From NCBI RefSeq assembly GCF_022179305.1, contig NZ_BPQP01000009.1, positions 1-64,000 on the forward strand: a DNA stretch of 64,000 nucleotides, given 5' to 3'. The notes beneath the pieces were generated by a model. It saw nothing but the letters and a program-made list of their open reading frames with translations. It was not told where the DNA came from and ran no database searches. Every line of letters starts with the position of its first letter. Positions within the stretch are counted from its first letter, which is position 1. Positions 8,545 through 17,530 of the stretch are shown one piece after another. Source of the DNA: Methylobacterium iners. Its GTDB lineage: Bacteria > Pseudomonadota > Alphaproteobacteria > Rhizobiales > Beijerinckiaceae. The position numbers were made by a program, and so were the translations under genes.

Positions 8545-8758
8545 GTTGACCCAAGCCGGAGGCGCGACCCTGCGCGAGGACCTCGGCGTCACGGAGACCA
8601 CCGAGACCGACAACGTCGTGCGCTGGGACGGCGAACGGCTCTACGTCGAGCACGACATCTACCACAACGGCCAGCTCGTTCACCGCAAGTACCGCAAGAA
8701 CGTGACCGAGCCCGTGGCGAAGGCGCTGCAGGCACTGGTGAACCGCGCGCGGCAGTAG
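8543..8758 (+). CDS. Small conserved-looking hypothetical protein
   Basis: 71-residue acidic protein with no signal peptide or membrane segment. Coding is supported by a Shine-Dalgarno (GAGGACGAGGAG) ending 5 bases before the ATG and by a compact globular composition (WDGERLYVEHDIYHNGQLVH). It was not recognised. It is followed after 67 bases by the lipid kinase gene and may share its promoter. It is divergent from the methyltransferase, whose upstream ATG would overlap this start. Confidence 0.6.
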   Translation: MLTQAGGATLREDLGVTETTETDNVVRWDGERLYVEHDIYHNGQLVHRKYRKNVTEPVAKALQALVNRARQ

Positions 8759-8825
8759 CACCGCCGACACACGCCTGACAGGCGGCTCTGGCATCCTGGC
8801 GGCCCATCCCCGGCCGGCAGGTCAC

Positions 8826-9737
8826 ATGCGCATCGCCCTCGTCGTCAACGACGCGGCCGGATCCTTCGCCGGGACCGGTACGACCGCCGACACCCTGCGC
8901 GGGTTGCTGGAATCGGCGGGCATCGCCCTCGCGCCCGAGACGGATGCGGGTCTGGATCTACCCGAGCGCCTGCGTGCCGCCGCCGACCTGCCCGGGATCG
9001 AGGCCGTTGTGGTGGCCGGCGGCGACGGCACCATCGCCTGCGCGGCGCAGGTGCTCGCCGGGTGCGGCCTTCCCCTGGGCGTCCTGCCACTGGGAACCAT
9101 GAACCTTCTGGCCAAGGATCTAGGGCTTCCGCTCGACCTCGACGCGGCGATCGCCGCCCTGCGGAACGGGGAACGCCGCGCAATCGATGTCGGCGAGGTG
9201 AACGGCCGCGTCTTCCTCATCAATTCCGTGCTCGGCCTGCCGGCGCGGATGGCGCGGCACCGGGAGGCCCGGCGCGGCCGGATGGGAGCCCTCGACTACC
9301 TGCGCATGGGCCTGGGCATCCTGCGCCACATGGGCCGCTACCCGCGCCTCACCGTCACCGGGCTGGTGAACGGCCGCGCCGAGCGCCTGCGGGTCCGGAC
9401 GCTGGCGATCGTCAACAACGATTACGACGAGGCGCCCGGCCGCGTGCTGTCGCGCTCGCGCGTGGACGGGGGCGAGCTTACCCTCTACGTCCTGCGCTCC
9501 CTCTCCGCCGTGCGGGTGCTGCGCCTTGGTCTCGGCTTCGCCCTCGGCTCCTGGCGGCACCTGCCCGAGGTGGAGCGCCGCGTCCTCACGGAACTGACCA
9601 TCGCCGCCCCGCGTCGTTCCCTGCGCGTGATGAACGACGGCGAGGTCCACCTCATCGCCTCACCCCTGCGCTACCGTATCCGCCCCGGCGCCCTCGTGGT
9701 GATCGGCCCCGCCCGGACGACAGCCGCGAGCCCATGA
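8826..9737 (+). CDS. Diacylglycerol/lipid kinase family protein
   Basis: 303 residues of the DagK/YegS/sphingosine-kinase fold. The nucleotide-binding motif GGDGT follows a VVVAG strand near residue 63, and the stretch [16 protein letters not shown] matches the family's conserved PxGTxNxxA loop. Expected to phosphorylate a lipid (diacylglycerol-like) at the membrane surface. The last codons overlap the next gene (ATGA at 9734-9737), so kinase and phosphoesterase are probably co-translated. It is shorter than eukaryotic members and typical of bacterial ones. Confidence 0.88.
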   Translation: MRIALVVNDAAGSFAGTGTTADTLRGLLESAGIALAPETDAGLDLPERLRAAADLPGIEAVVVAGGDGTIACAAQVLAGCGLPLGVLPLGTMNLLAKDLGLPLDLDAAIAALRNGERRAIDVGEVNGRVFLINSVLGLPARMARHREARRGRMGALDYLRMGLGILRHMGRYPRLTVTGLVNGRAERLRVRTLAIVNNDYDEAPGRVLSRSRVDGGELTLYVLRSLSAVRVLRLGLGFALGSWRHLPEVERRVLTELTIAAPRRSLRVMNDGEVHLIASPLRYRIRPGALVVIGPARTTAASP

Positions 9738-10549
9738 GACGCATCGCCCATATCTCCGACCTGCATTTCGGACGCACGGACCCGGCCGTCGTCGCCGGGC
9801 TCACGGAGGAGTTGAACCGCGACAGGCCGGACCTGATCATCGCGTCGGGCGACTTCACCATGCGTGCCCGACAGGTCGAGTACGCCGAGGCTCAGGCTTT
9901 CCTCGCCGGTCTCGCCTCGCCCTGGATCGCGGTGCCCGGCAACCACGACATCTCACCCTATCACCTCGTCCAGCGCTTCTTGCGCCCTTTCGACCGCTAC
10001 AAGCGCTACATCGCATCCGACACCGAGCCGGTCTTCTCCGACGACGAGGTCGGCATCGTCTGCATCAATACCGTGCGGCGCTGGGCGCCGGAGCGCGACT
10101 GGTCGCAGGGCAAGATCCATCGCTGGCAGATCGCACGGGCCGAGCTGCGCCTGCGGGCATTGCCGAACCACCTCTTCAAGATCGTGGTCGGTCACCACCC
10201 CTTCATGCCGCCGCCCTGGGACGAGGAGGCGCGCATCGTCGGGCGCGCCGACCTCGCGCTCGCCGCCTTCCGCCGCTGCGGCGTCGGGCTGACGCTGGCC
10301 GGCCACCTCCACCGGCACTATTCGCGCTTCGTGGAAGCCGCCGATCCGGGCGCGGACCGGAGCACGGTCGACCAGGGCAGCGCACGCGCCACCGAGCAGC
10401 GCATGCTCGCCGTCCAGGCGGGCTCGGCCACCTCGACGCGCCTGCGCGGGAACGAGCCCAACGCCTATAACCGGATCGTCGTGGAGAACGGCGCGGCGAC
10501 GGTGACGGTGCGGCTCTGGGACGGCGGGGGCTGGCGGGACGCCGCGTGA
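9734..10549 (+). CDS. Calcineurin-like metallophosphoesterase
   Basis: 271 residues. The metallophosphoesterase signature is complete: HISDLHFG at the N-terminus, ASGDFT, GNHD and the C-terminal histidines in GHHPF and AGHLHRHY. These ligate a di-metal centre for phosphoester hydrolysis; cyclic nucleotides or phospholipid-derived substrates are known for relatives, but the substrate here is open. The start codon overlaps the stop of the lipid kinase gene, suggesting that a lipid phosphate made by the kinase could be linked to this enzyme (inference). Confidence 0.88.
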   Translation: MRRIAHISDLHFGRTDPAVVAGLTEELNRDRPDLIIASGDFTMRARQVEYAEAQAFLAGLASPWIAVPGNHDISPYHLVQRFLRPFDRYKRYIASDTEPVFSDDEVGIVCINTVRRWAPERDWSQGKIHRWQIARAELRLRALPNHLFKIVVGHHPFMPPPWDEEARIVGRADLALAAFRRCGVGLTLAGHLHRHYSRFVEAADPGADRSTVDQGSARATEQRMLAVQAGSATSTRLRGNEPNAYNRIVVENGAATVTVRLWDGGGWRDAA

Positions 10550-10593
10550 TGCCGATGCCAACCGCTTAGATCGACTCCGTTGGACGAGACGCC

Positions 10594-10620
10594 CTTCCCT
10601 CCCCACAAGGGGGAGGAGAG
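10594..10620. repeat. Copy of the CTCCCC/GGGGAG dispersed hairpin unit
   Basis: CTCCCCACAAGGGGGAGGAG here matches 1710-1728 almost base for base, and forms a short hairpin. It lies in the 74-base gap between the convergent phosphoesterase and acetyltransferase genes, where it could act as a transcription stop, although it has no T-tract. Confidence 0.6.
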
Positions 10621-10623
10621 AGC

Positions 10624-11229
10624 TCACTTCCCCGCCCAATCATGCGCGGCGACCACCGCCTCCACCGACCGCCAGGTCGCCGGCGGTTCCGTATCGCCGG
10701 GCCCGAGCGCACATTGCACCATCACGCTGTCGCTCCAGCGGCCGTACTTGTAGCCCACCGCCGGCAGCAGGCCGACGCGCGTGAAGCCGCAGGCCTCGTG
10801 GAGGCGCAAGGACGCCTCGTTCTTCGCGTCGATGTAGCCGATCATCTGGCGGTAGCCGCCCGCGGCGCAGGCCTCGATGAGCGCCGGAAGCAGGCGCCGG
10901 CCGATGCCGGCATGCAGGTGCTCGTGGTGGACGTAGATCGAGTGCTTGAGGGTGTAGCGATAGGCAGGCCGCTTGCGGAAGGGCACGGCGTAGGCGTAGC
11001 CGGCGACCACGCCGCCGCGGTCGGCCACGAGGTGGGGCAGGCGCTTCTTGCGCATCGCCTTGCGGCGACGCTTGAGGTCGTCGGGGTGGAGCGCGCCCTC
11101 GTCGTCGGCGGCCACGTCGTCGACGCCCCGCCGGATGTGATGGGCGTAGATCGCCACCATCGCCGGCACGTCGGCGTCCGACGAGGGACGGATGACGAGG
11201 TCGGGGCAGGCACCCGAACTCTCCGCCAT
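10624..11229 (-). CDS. GNAT acetyltransferase, phosphinothricin-acetyltransferase-like
   Basis: 201 residues. The acetyl-CoA binding loop is recognisable as HLHAGIGRRLL (the Q/RxxGxG/A motif), and the C-terminal half matches the Pat subgroup: IDAKNEASLRLHEACGF followed by VGYKYGRWSDSVMVQ. Such enzymes N-acetylate small amines, including methionine sulfoximine and phosphinothricin. Its ATG overlaps the stop of the upstream decarboxylase by one base (TGATG), so the two are very likely co-translated. This raises acetylation of an amine made by that enzyme as a possibility (inference). Confidence 0.85.
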   Translation of the reverse strand: MAESSGACPDLVIRPSSDADVPAMVAIYAHHIRRGVDDVAADDEGALHPDDLKRRRKAMRKKRLPHLVADRGGVVAGYAYAVPFRKRPAYRYTLKHSIYVHHEHLHAGIGRRLLPALIEACAAGGYRQMIGYIDAKNEASLRLHEACGFTRVGLLPAVGYKYGRWSDSVMVQCALGPGDTEPPATWRSVEAVVAAHDWAGK

Positions 11230-13568
11230 CAGCCCTCCCGCATCACGTAGGTGTGGAAGCGGATGCGCCCGTCCGGATCGATCTCGCGGTAGACACCCTG
11301 GATCTCGGCCTCGAAGCCGGGGAAGGCGTTGGCCGCGGCCTCGAACATCTTGAAATAGTCGAGCATCGGCTTGGCCCTCTCGTCGAGACGCTCGCCCGGC
11401 AGGATCGTCCCGATCCCCGGCGGGTAGACGAGAAGCAAGGTCGTCGCCACCCGCCCCTCGGCCTCGGCGATCGGCACGTAATCGACCCGGTTGCGGGTAA
11501 GCCGCTGCACCGCCTCCTTCGGGGTCATGACCATCTCGGGGAGATGCCCCGGCTCGAACTGCTTGCGCTGCAGCGCGCTGGTGCCGTGCTCGCGGTGGAA
11601 GGAATGGTAATCGGCGCAGAGGTCGCGCAGGCGCACGCCCTTGTAGCGATGGGGCCGCGCCCGCACGAATTCGGGGATGGCCTCCTCCAGTGGCACGTTG
11701 TCGTCGTGAAGCCGCTTGAAGGCGACGAGACCGGAGATCAGCGTGCCGGCCTTCGAGGATTCCACGCCCGGCGTCAGCAGGAAGAGGAGCGAGTTGAGAT
11801 CGTTCTTCTCCGGCACGATCCGGTTCTCGCGCAGGTATTGCGCGACGATGGGCGCGGGCACGCCGTGGTCGGCGTACTCGCCCGTGCGCCGGTCGAAGCC
11901 GGGAGTGAGGACGGTGAGCTTGTTGGGGTCCGTCATGGCGTAGTTCGGCGCCACGTGACGGAAGCCGTGCCAGGCGGCGCCGGGCGTGAGCTCCCAGTAT
12001 TTCGGGTCGCTCGCGAGTTCGTCCGTCGGCAGGCTCTCCCAGGGGACCTTGCCCTCCGGCCCCTTCACGGTATCAGGCACGAAGGGGTCGAAGAACCAGC
12101 GGCGGAGCGGATCGCCCTCCTTCTCCTCGAACTCGCGGCGGATGGCGCGGACCTTCTTGCGCCACTCGATGCCGAGCCGGATCGTGTCGTCCCAGAGCAC
12201 CACGCCCGAGCGCCCCTTCATCATCTGCGCGCCGACGTCGAGCGAGGCGAAGAGCGGATAGAACGGCGAGGTCGAGGCGTGGACCAGGAAGGTCTCGTTG
12301 AAGCGCCGGTGCTCGATTCGCCGGGTCTGGCCGCGGATATGGCTGTCCTTGGTGTGGATCTGCGAGGCCTGAGAGAAGCTCGCGAGCTGCTTGTGGGTCG
12401 ATTGCGTGGCGATGATGCCCGGCGAGGTCTCGTCGAGGTCCTTCAAGCCCATCGCGAAGCGGCCGGCGAAGAGCGGGTGGAACTTCATGAAGCCCGCCCA
12501 GGCCTCGTCGAAGAGGATGTAGTCGCACAGGTGCCCGATCCGCCCGAGGATCTCCTGCGCGTTGTAGATCGTGCCGTCGTAGGTGCATTGCTCGATGACG
12601 GCGACGCGGAAGGGCCGCTCGCGCCGCCACGCCTCCGCGTCGGTCACCAGCGGGTTGCGCCGGATCTTCTCGCGGATCGCGGCCTCGTCGAAGGCCTCGT
12701 GGTAGATCGGCCCGATGAGCCCGTGGGCGTTGCGGTCGGTCTCCAGGAAGATCGGGATGCCACCGCCGAGAAAGAGCGCGCCGTGGTGGGCGGCCTTGTG
12801 GTTGTTGCGGTCGAACAGGACGAGGTCGCCTTCCGCCACCAGCGCCGAGAGCACGATCTTGTTCGAGGCCGAGGTGCCGTTGAGGACGAAGTAGGTCTTC
12901 TCCGCCCCGAAGATGACCGCGGCCTCCTTCTGCGCCTTGAGGGCCGGGCCCTCGTGGACGAGGAGGTCGCCGAGATCGAGCACCGAGTTGTCGAGGTCAT
13001 CGCGAAAAATGGCCTCGCCGAGATGCTCCACGAAGATGCGCCCGATCGGCGAGCGGTTGTAGAAGATGCCGCCGTTGTGGCCCGGGCAGGTCCAGAGCTG
13101 GTTGCCCTCCTCGGCGTAGTCGACGAGCGCCCCGAAGAAGGGCGTCTTCAGGGTCTCGGCATATTGCTTGACCCGGCTCACCAAGCCGCGCGCGACGTAG
13201 TCCGGCGTCTCCTCGGCGAGGAAGATGTAGCCGTCGATGAAGTCGAGCACCTCGACCGGGATGTCCTCGAGGCGCTTGCGCCGGACCATGATGACGATGG
13301 GCATCTCCAGCCCGCGCTTGCGCATCAGGTTGATCAGCGCGGCGGCCTTGCCGTCGAGGCCGCGCTTGCCCCAGTCCACCACCATGCAGCCGATGGCCGA
13401 GTCCGTCTGCACCGCAATCGCCGCGTCCTCGACCCGCCGGGCGCGCACCACCTCGAAGCCGAGGCCCTCGACCGAACTGACGATCTGCTGGACGCGCACG
13501 CCCTCAAGGTCGTCCGGATCGAAGTTCGGGGCGCACATCAGGACGGTGAAGCGGCGGAAGAAGTCCAT
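11229..13568 (-). CDS. Orn/Lys/Arg decarboxylase, PLP-dependent, inducible type
   Basis: 779 residues starting at MDFFRRFTVL. An N-terminal response-regulator-like wing domain (residues about 1-135) precedes the large PLP domain. The cofactor lysine lies in QSTHKQLASFSQASQIH, and the region HASTSPFYPLFASLDV matches ornithine decarboxylases somewhat better than CadA or AdiA. It would produce putrescine, cadaverine or agmatine and consume protons. The frame upstream to 13661 lacks family features. It heads a two-gene unit with the GNAT gene. Assignment to ornithine is inference from two motifs only. Confidence 0.88.
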   Translation of the reverse strand: MDFFRRFTVLMCAPNFDPDDLEGVRVQQIVSSVEGLGFEVVRARRVEDAAIAVQTDSAIGCMVVDWGKRGLDGKAAALINLMRKRGLEMPIVIMVRRKRLEDIPVEVLDFIDGYIFLAEETPDYVARGLVSRVKQYAETLKTPFFGALVDYAEEGNQLWTCPGHNGGIFYNRSPIGRIFVEHLGEAIFRDDLDNSVLDLGDLLVHEGPALKAQKEAAVIFGAEKTYFVLNGTSASNKIVLSALVAEGDLVLFDRNNHKAAHHGALFLGGGIPIFLETDRNAHGLIGPIYHEAFDEAAIREKIRRNPLVTDAEAWRRERPFRVAVIEQCTYDGTIYNAQEILGRIGHLCDYILFDEAWAGFMKFHPLFAGRFAMGLKDLDETSPGIIATQSTHKQLASFSQASQIHTKDSHIRGQTRRIEHRRFNETFLVHASTSPFYPLFASLDVGAQMMKGRSGVVLWDDTIRLGIEWRKKVRAIRREFEEKEGDPLRRWFFDPFVPDTVKGPEGKVPWESLPTDELASDPKYWELTPGAAWHGFRHVAPNYAMTDPNKLTVLTPGFDRRTGEYADHGVPAPIVAQYLRENRIVPEKNDLNSLLFLLTPGVESSKAGTLISGLVAFKRLHDDNVPLEEAIPEFVRARPHRYKGVRLRDLCADYHSFHREHGTSALQRKQFEPGHLPEMVMTPKEAVQRLTRNRVDYVPIAEAEGRVATTLLLVYPPGIGTILPGERLDERAKPMLDYFKMFEAAANAFPGFEAEIQGVYREIDPDGRIRFHTYVMREG

Positions 13569-13657
13569 GCGGAAGGAAGCTCCGGTTCGGGGCCGCGCAA
13601 CGTTGCGGCGGGAGATGACGGTTCGATGACGCTCCTTGCGCCGCCGAGCCCGGCCGT

Positions 13658-14683
13658 TCAATCGCTGCGCCGGATCAGCCCCAGCACCCGGATCACGGTG
13701 AACACGGCAACCGCCGCCGCCACGCCGATGAAGAGGGCGATGGTCGAGCCGTTCTCGAACTCGGCCAGGAACAGCCCCTTGGTGTTCATGCCGAATACGC
13801 CGGTCACCAGGGTCGGCGGCAGGAACAGGGCGGTGAGGATCGAGAGCGTGTGAAGTTGCCGGCTCGTCTTGGCGGCGCTGCGCGCGGCGATCTCGTCCTG
13901 TAGGAGGCGGCTGCGCTCGGCGAGCGCCACCATGTCCCGCTGCAGCGAGTCGAGCCGCTGCACGACCCGGCCCGCCATGGCGACCACGGCCTCCGGCAGC
14001 GCGTCGTCCTCGTCCTCCGTCTCATCCTCGAGGCGGTGGAACACGGCGCGCAATCCCGCGAGCTGGCGCTGCAGCCGCACCGCCTGGCGGCGGATGGGCG
14101 CGAGCGCCGCGGGATCGCAGGAGAGGGCTTCGTCGAGGACGCGATCTTCGATGGCGTCGAGGGCGTCGGAGAAGCGGCGGGCGGAGGCGTCCAGCGTCTC
14201 GACCACGCCGGCGACGAACTTTTCCAAAAGCCTCGCCGGCGTGAGGACGCGGTCGCCCGCGAGCGCGGCGTCCCGCGCGGCTTCCGCTCCGGCCGTGGCA
14301 TGCCGGCGGCCGCTGACGAGGTAGGTGGGCCCGAGCAGGCAATGCAGGCGGCCGCTCGGCTCCTCGCCGACGTGACCGCCGAATTCCCGCTCGCGGTCGG
14401 CGATGACGAGCCCGACATGGACGCCCTCGATCACCACCCGCTGGTGCGCGTCGCGGGCGAAGGTCGCCGCCGCGAGGCGGGGCGGACCGAGCCGGCCCCC
14501 GGCGACCAGTCCCTCGATCCGTGCGTCGATGAGGTCGACATGCAGCCAGACGAAGCCTTCCTCGGCGTCGAGCCCGGGGATCTCTGCGCCCGCCGCCACG
14601 AGCCGCCCGCCGCCCTCGCGATCGAAGCACATCGCGAAGAGCAGGCCCGGCAGGGCCGCCTCGTCGGTCAGCAGGCGTGGCAT
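13658..14683 (-). CDS. CorA/ZntB-family divalent cation transporter
   Basis: 341 residues. The family's GMN motif is present (VTGVFGMNTKG) at the end of the first of two C-terminal membrane segments, with the second ending near the basic C-terminus RRSD. The long N-terminal cytoplasmic domain is followed by a helical stalk (residues about 150-270). It would assemble as a pentameric channel for Mg, Zn, Ni or Co. The acidic periplasmic loop runs LFLAEFENGS; this is closer to the zinc-exporting ZntB style, though the direction of transport cannot be read. The start at MPRLLTDEA was preferred over 14737. Confidence 0.88.
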   Translation of the reverse strand: MPRLLTDEAALPGLLFAMCFDREGGGRLVAAGAEIPGLDAEEGFVWLHVDLIDARIEGLVAGGRLGPPRLAAATFARDAHQRVVIEGVHVGLVIADREREFGGHVGEEPSGRLHCLLGPTYLVSGRRHATAGAEAARDAALAGDRVLTPARLLEKFVAGVVETLDASARRFSDALDAIEDRVLDEALSCDPAALAPIRRQAVRLQRQLAGLRAVFHRLEDETEDEDDALPEAVVAMAGRVVQRLDSLQRDMVALAERSRLLQDEIAARSAAKTSRQLHTLSILTALFLPPTLVTGVFGMNTKGLFLAEFENGSTIALFIGVAAAVAVFTVIRVLGLIRRSD

Positions 14684-14842
14684 GGCAGGCTCGGAAGGTT
14701 GCCGGCAAAGCGCCAGCGTGCTGGCCCTGGTTCGCAATCGGCAGCGACAATCTGATGACGATGACCGCCCGCCCTCGCCTTCTCAGCCCTGTCATATCCC
14801 CGTGATCTAAGCGCGGCCGCGATCTTCGGGAGACGAGTCGGC

Positions 14843-15769
14843 ATGGGCAACGGAGCGGGTGCGGCACGCGCGGTCGACATCGAGGCGATCCGCCGCGAGA
14901 TGGCGGACGATTTCGACGAGGAGCTTGAGCTGGAGCTCGAAGAGGAGCGGATGGAGCAGGTCGCCGAGGCGGTCTCCCACCGGCCGCGCGTCGCCGGCAT
15001 GGACCGCAAGCTCTACTTCCGCGAGCTCTTCCGCCTTCAGCACGAGCTCGTGCGGCTTCAGGACTGGGTCCAAAGCCGGAAGCTGCGCGTCGTCGTGGTG
15101 TTCGAGGGACGCGACTCGGCCGGCAAGGGCGGGGTCATCAAGCGCATCACTCAGCGCCTCAACCCTCGCGTCTGCCGCGTGGCGGCCCTGCCTGCGCCGA
15201 GCGAGCGCGAGCGCACGCAATGGTACTTCCAGCGCTACGTGGCGCACCTGCCGGCGGGCGGCGAGATCGTGCTGTTCGACCGCTCCTGGTACAACCGTGC
15301 CGGCGTCGAGCGCGTGATGGGGTTCTGCACCGAGGCCGAATACGAGGAGTTCTATCGCTCCGCGCCGGAGTTCGAGCGGATGCTCGTCCGCTCCGGCATC
15401 ATCGTCCTCAAGTACTGGTTCTCGATCACCGACGAGGAGCAGGAATTCCGCTTCAACATGCGCATCCACGACCCGCTCAAGCAGTGGAAGCTGAGCCCCA
15501 TGGACGTGCAGTCCCGGCGCCTCTGGGAGGATTACACCCGCGCCAAGGAGGTGATGCTGGCGCGCACCCACATCCCGGAGGCGCCCTGGTGGGTGGTCGA
15601 GGCCGTCGACAAGAAGCGGGCTCGGCTCAACTGCATCAGCCACCTCCTGACGCAGATCCCCTACGGCGAGGTCGAGCATCCGCCCGTGCACCTGCCGGAG
15701 CGGGTCCGCCACGACGACTACGCCCGCCAGCCGGTGCCGTCGGACATGTTCGTGCCGGCGCTCTACTAG
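14843..15769 (+). CDS. ppk2: Polyphosphate kinase 2
   Basis: 308 residues, one PPK2 domain. Walker A is GRDSAGKGG, Walker B is FDRSWYNRAGVERVM, and the lid region follows (RIHDPLKQWKLSPMD). PPK2 enzymes transfer phosphate between polyphosphate and nucleoside di- or monophosphates, usually favouring NTP synthesis from stored polyphosphate. The N-terminal 40 residues are acidic (ELELELEEERME). The ATG follows a GGGAGACG Shine-Dalgarno. It stands alone, divergent from the CorA-type gene. Confidence 0.92.
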   Translation: MGNGAGAARAVDIEAIRREMADDFDEELELELEEERMEQVAEAVSHRPRVAGMDRKLYFRELFRLQHELVRLQDWVQSRKLRVVVVFEGRDSAGKGGVIKRITQRLNPRVCRVAALPAPSERERTQWYFQRYVAHLPAGGEIVLFDRSWYNRAGVERVMGFCTEAEYEEFYRSAPEFERMLVRSGIIVLKYWFSITDEEQEFRFNMRIHDPLKQWKLSPMDVQSRRLWEDYTRAKEVMLARTHIPEAPWWVVEAVDKKRARLNCISHLLTQIPYGEVEHPPVHLPERVRHDDYARQPVPSDMFVPALY

Positions 15770-15906
15770 GGTTCAGACGGGCGACGCGGCCGGGGCGGTC
15801 CGCCTCGGATCGACCGCTCTCGGTCTCGAGCGACGCGCCGGCGTGAAACCGGAGGCCACGTCGTTTAGGCTGACCGGCCGAAGCCGAATTCCGCGGGAAC
15901 CCCAGC

Positions 15907-16704
15907 ATGAGCGCAGCCACCGACGAACTCCTGGTCGAGACGGGCGGGGCTATCGCCCGCATTGTCCTCAACCGGCCGCAGGCGCGCAACGCGCTCACCT
16001 TCGCGATGTATCAGGGTCTCATCGACGCCTGCGGGCGGATCGAGGCCGATGGGGCGATCAAGGCCGTGATCGTCACGGGCGCCGGCGACAAGGCCTTCGC
16101 CGCCGGCACCGACATCGGCCAGTTCCGGGAGTTTCGGACGGCCGAGGACGCGCTGGCCTATGAGCGCTTCATGGACCGGGTGCTGGGCGCCATCGAGGGG
16201 CTGCGCGTGCCGGTCATCGCGGCGGTGGCCGGTGCTTGCACGGGCGGAGGCGCGGCGATCGCCGCCGCCTGCGACCTGCGCATCGCGACGCGCGACGCCC
16301 GCTTCGGCTTCCCGATCGCACGCACGCTCGGCAACTGCCTGTCACTGGAGAACCTGAAGCGGCTCTCCGCGCTCATCGGCCCGGCCCGGGTCAAGGACAT
16401 GATCTTCACGGCCCGCCTCGTCGGCGCGGAGGAGGCGCTGGCGATCGGCCTCGTCGGGGAGGTGGTGGAGGATGCGGCCGCCCTCTCCACCCGCGCCGAC
16501 GAGCTCGCGCGCCTCGTCGCCGGCCACGCGCCGCTGACGCTTCGGGCCACCAAGGAGGGGCTGCGCCGCCTGCAGCAGGAAGCGGAGCCCGAGGGCGAGC
16601 GGCCCGGCGACGACCTGATCCGGCTCTGCTACACCAGCGCCGATTTCCGCGAGGGCATGGAGGCCTTCCTGGCCAAGCGCGCGCCGGAATGGCGGGGGCG
16701 GTAA
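15907..16704 (+). CDS. Enoyl-CoA hydratase/isomerase family protein
   Basis: 265 residues of the crotonase fold. Oxyanion-hole glycines appear in AFAAGTDIGQF and in ACTGGGAAIAAACD. The usual two catalytic glutamates of crotonase are not obvious: the position after GGG region reads FPIARTLGNCLS instead of the family's LPExG, so the reaction may differ from simple hydration (isomerase, decarboxylase or dehalogenase-like members exist). It is convergent with the GntR gene, 7 bases apart, and a metabolic link to that regulator is possible but unproven. Confidence 0.82.
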   Translation: MSAATDELLVETGGAIARIVLNRPQARNALTFAMYQGLIDACGRIEADGAIKAVIVTGAGDKAFAAGTDIGQFREFRTAEDALAYERFMDRVLGAIEGLRVPVIAAVAGACTGGGAAIAAACDLRIATRDARFGFPIARTLGNCLSLENLKRLSALIGPARVKDMIFTARLVGAEEALAIGLVGEVVEDAAALSTRADELARLVAGHAPLTLRATKEGLRRLQQEAEPEGERPGDDLIRLCYTSADFREGMEAFLAKRAPEWRGR

Positions 16705-16711
16705 GTCGCCC

Positions 16712-17386
16712 TCACTCCCCCGTGCCGAAGGTCTCGGCGATCGCGATCTTCTTCGCGCGGATGTGGGTGCGCATCAGGGTGGCCAGCGCCGCGCCGTCGC
16801 GCGCGTGCAGGAGGGCGATCATGCGCTCGTGCTCGGCGACGGCCTCGGCCCATTGCGCCTCAGTCTGGTGCACGGCGTAGCGGGAACGCTGGATGCGGCC
16901 CGACAGGCTCGTGTAGATGCTCTCCAGCGTCGCGTTTCCGCTGGCCTCCATGATCGCCTCGTGGATGCCCCGGTTGAGCCTGAAATAGGCGGAGGTGTCG
17001 CGCCGCTTCCAGGCCTCGACCATGGCGTCGTGGTCCGCCTCGATCGCGCCGACCTCGTCGTCGGAGATGCGGCGGCAGGCGAGCTCGGCCGCGGTGGCCT
17101 CCAGCCCGGCGATGACCTCGATCATCTCCTCGATCTCGGTCTGCGAGAGGCTGGCGACCCGCGCGCCCCGGTTCGGGAGCAGCTCCAGCAGTCCCTCCGT
17201 CGCCAGGATCTTGATGGCCTCGCGCAGGGGCGTGCGCGAGATCCCGAACCGCTCGGTCAGCTCCCCCTCATTCACGCGGGCGCGGGGTTCGAGCTCGCCG
17301 GACCGGATGAGATCGCGCATGCGGTCCACCACCTCGTCGTGGAGGTAGCGACGGCTGATCCCGAGGCCAGGTTCGATCTTGTTCAT
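16712..17386 (-). CDS. GntR-family transcriptional regulator, FCD subgroup
   Basis: 224 residues. The N-terminal winged helix-turn-helix (about 15-80) has the GntR signature VNEGELTERFGISRTPLREA. The C-terminal FCD ligand domain contains the helix LNRGIHEAIMEASGN and an ExH metal-binding pair (EHERMIALL). FCD members sense organic acids such as lactate, pyruvate or gluconate. Neighbours are zwf, upstream on the same strand, and an enoyl-CoA hydratase convergent to it. No clear palindromic operator was identified in 17387-17530. Confidence 0.9.
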   Translation of the reverse strand: MNKIEPGLGISRRYLHDEVVDRMRDLIRSGELEPRARVNEGELTERFGISRTPLREAIKILATEGLLELLPNRGARVASLSQTEIEEMIEVIAGLEATAAELACRRISDDEVGAIEADHDAMVEAWKRRDTSAYFRLNRGIHEAIMEASGNATLESIYTSLSGRIQRSRYAVHQTEAQWAEAVAEHERMIALLHARDGAALATLMRTHIRAKKIAIAETFGTGE

Positions 17387-17530
17387 CTGTCAATTGGCTA
17401 TTGGTATGAGGCCGAACACGAAAACGTGTAAGCTTCGGGCCCTAAGGGAGTCGAGGGAGCAGCCGGGTCCCGACTACGCAGATTGCATTTTTCTGCACAC
17501 TAAAGCACGGCGCGACCCTGCTGTCCCGCC

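Noticed and set aside
11253-13853. 866-codon open frame on the + strand
   Set aside because: It is the antisense shadow of the Orn/Lys/Arg decarboxylase; composition is Arg/Glu/Val-rich with no family motif, whereas the minus strand has full PLP-enzyme motifs.
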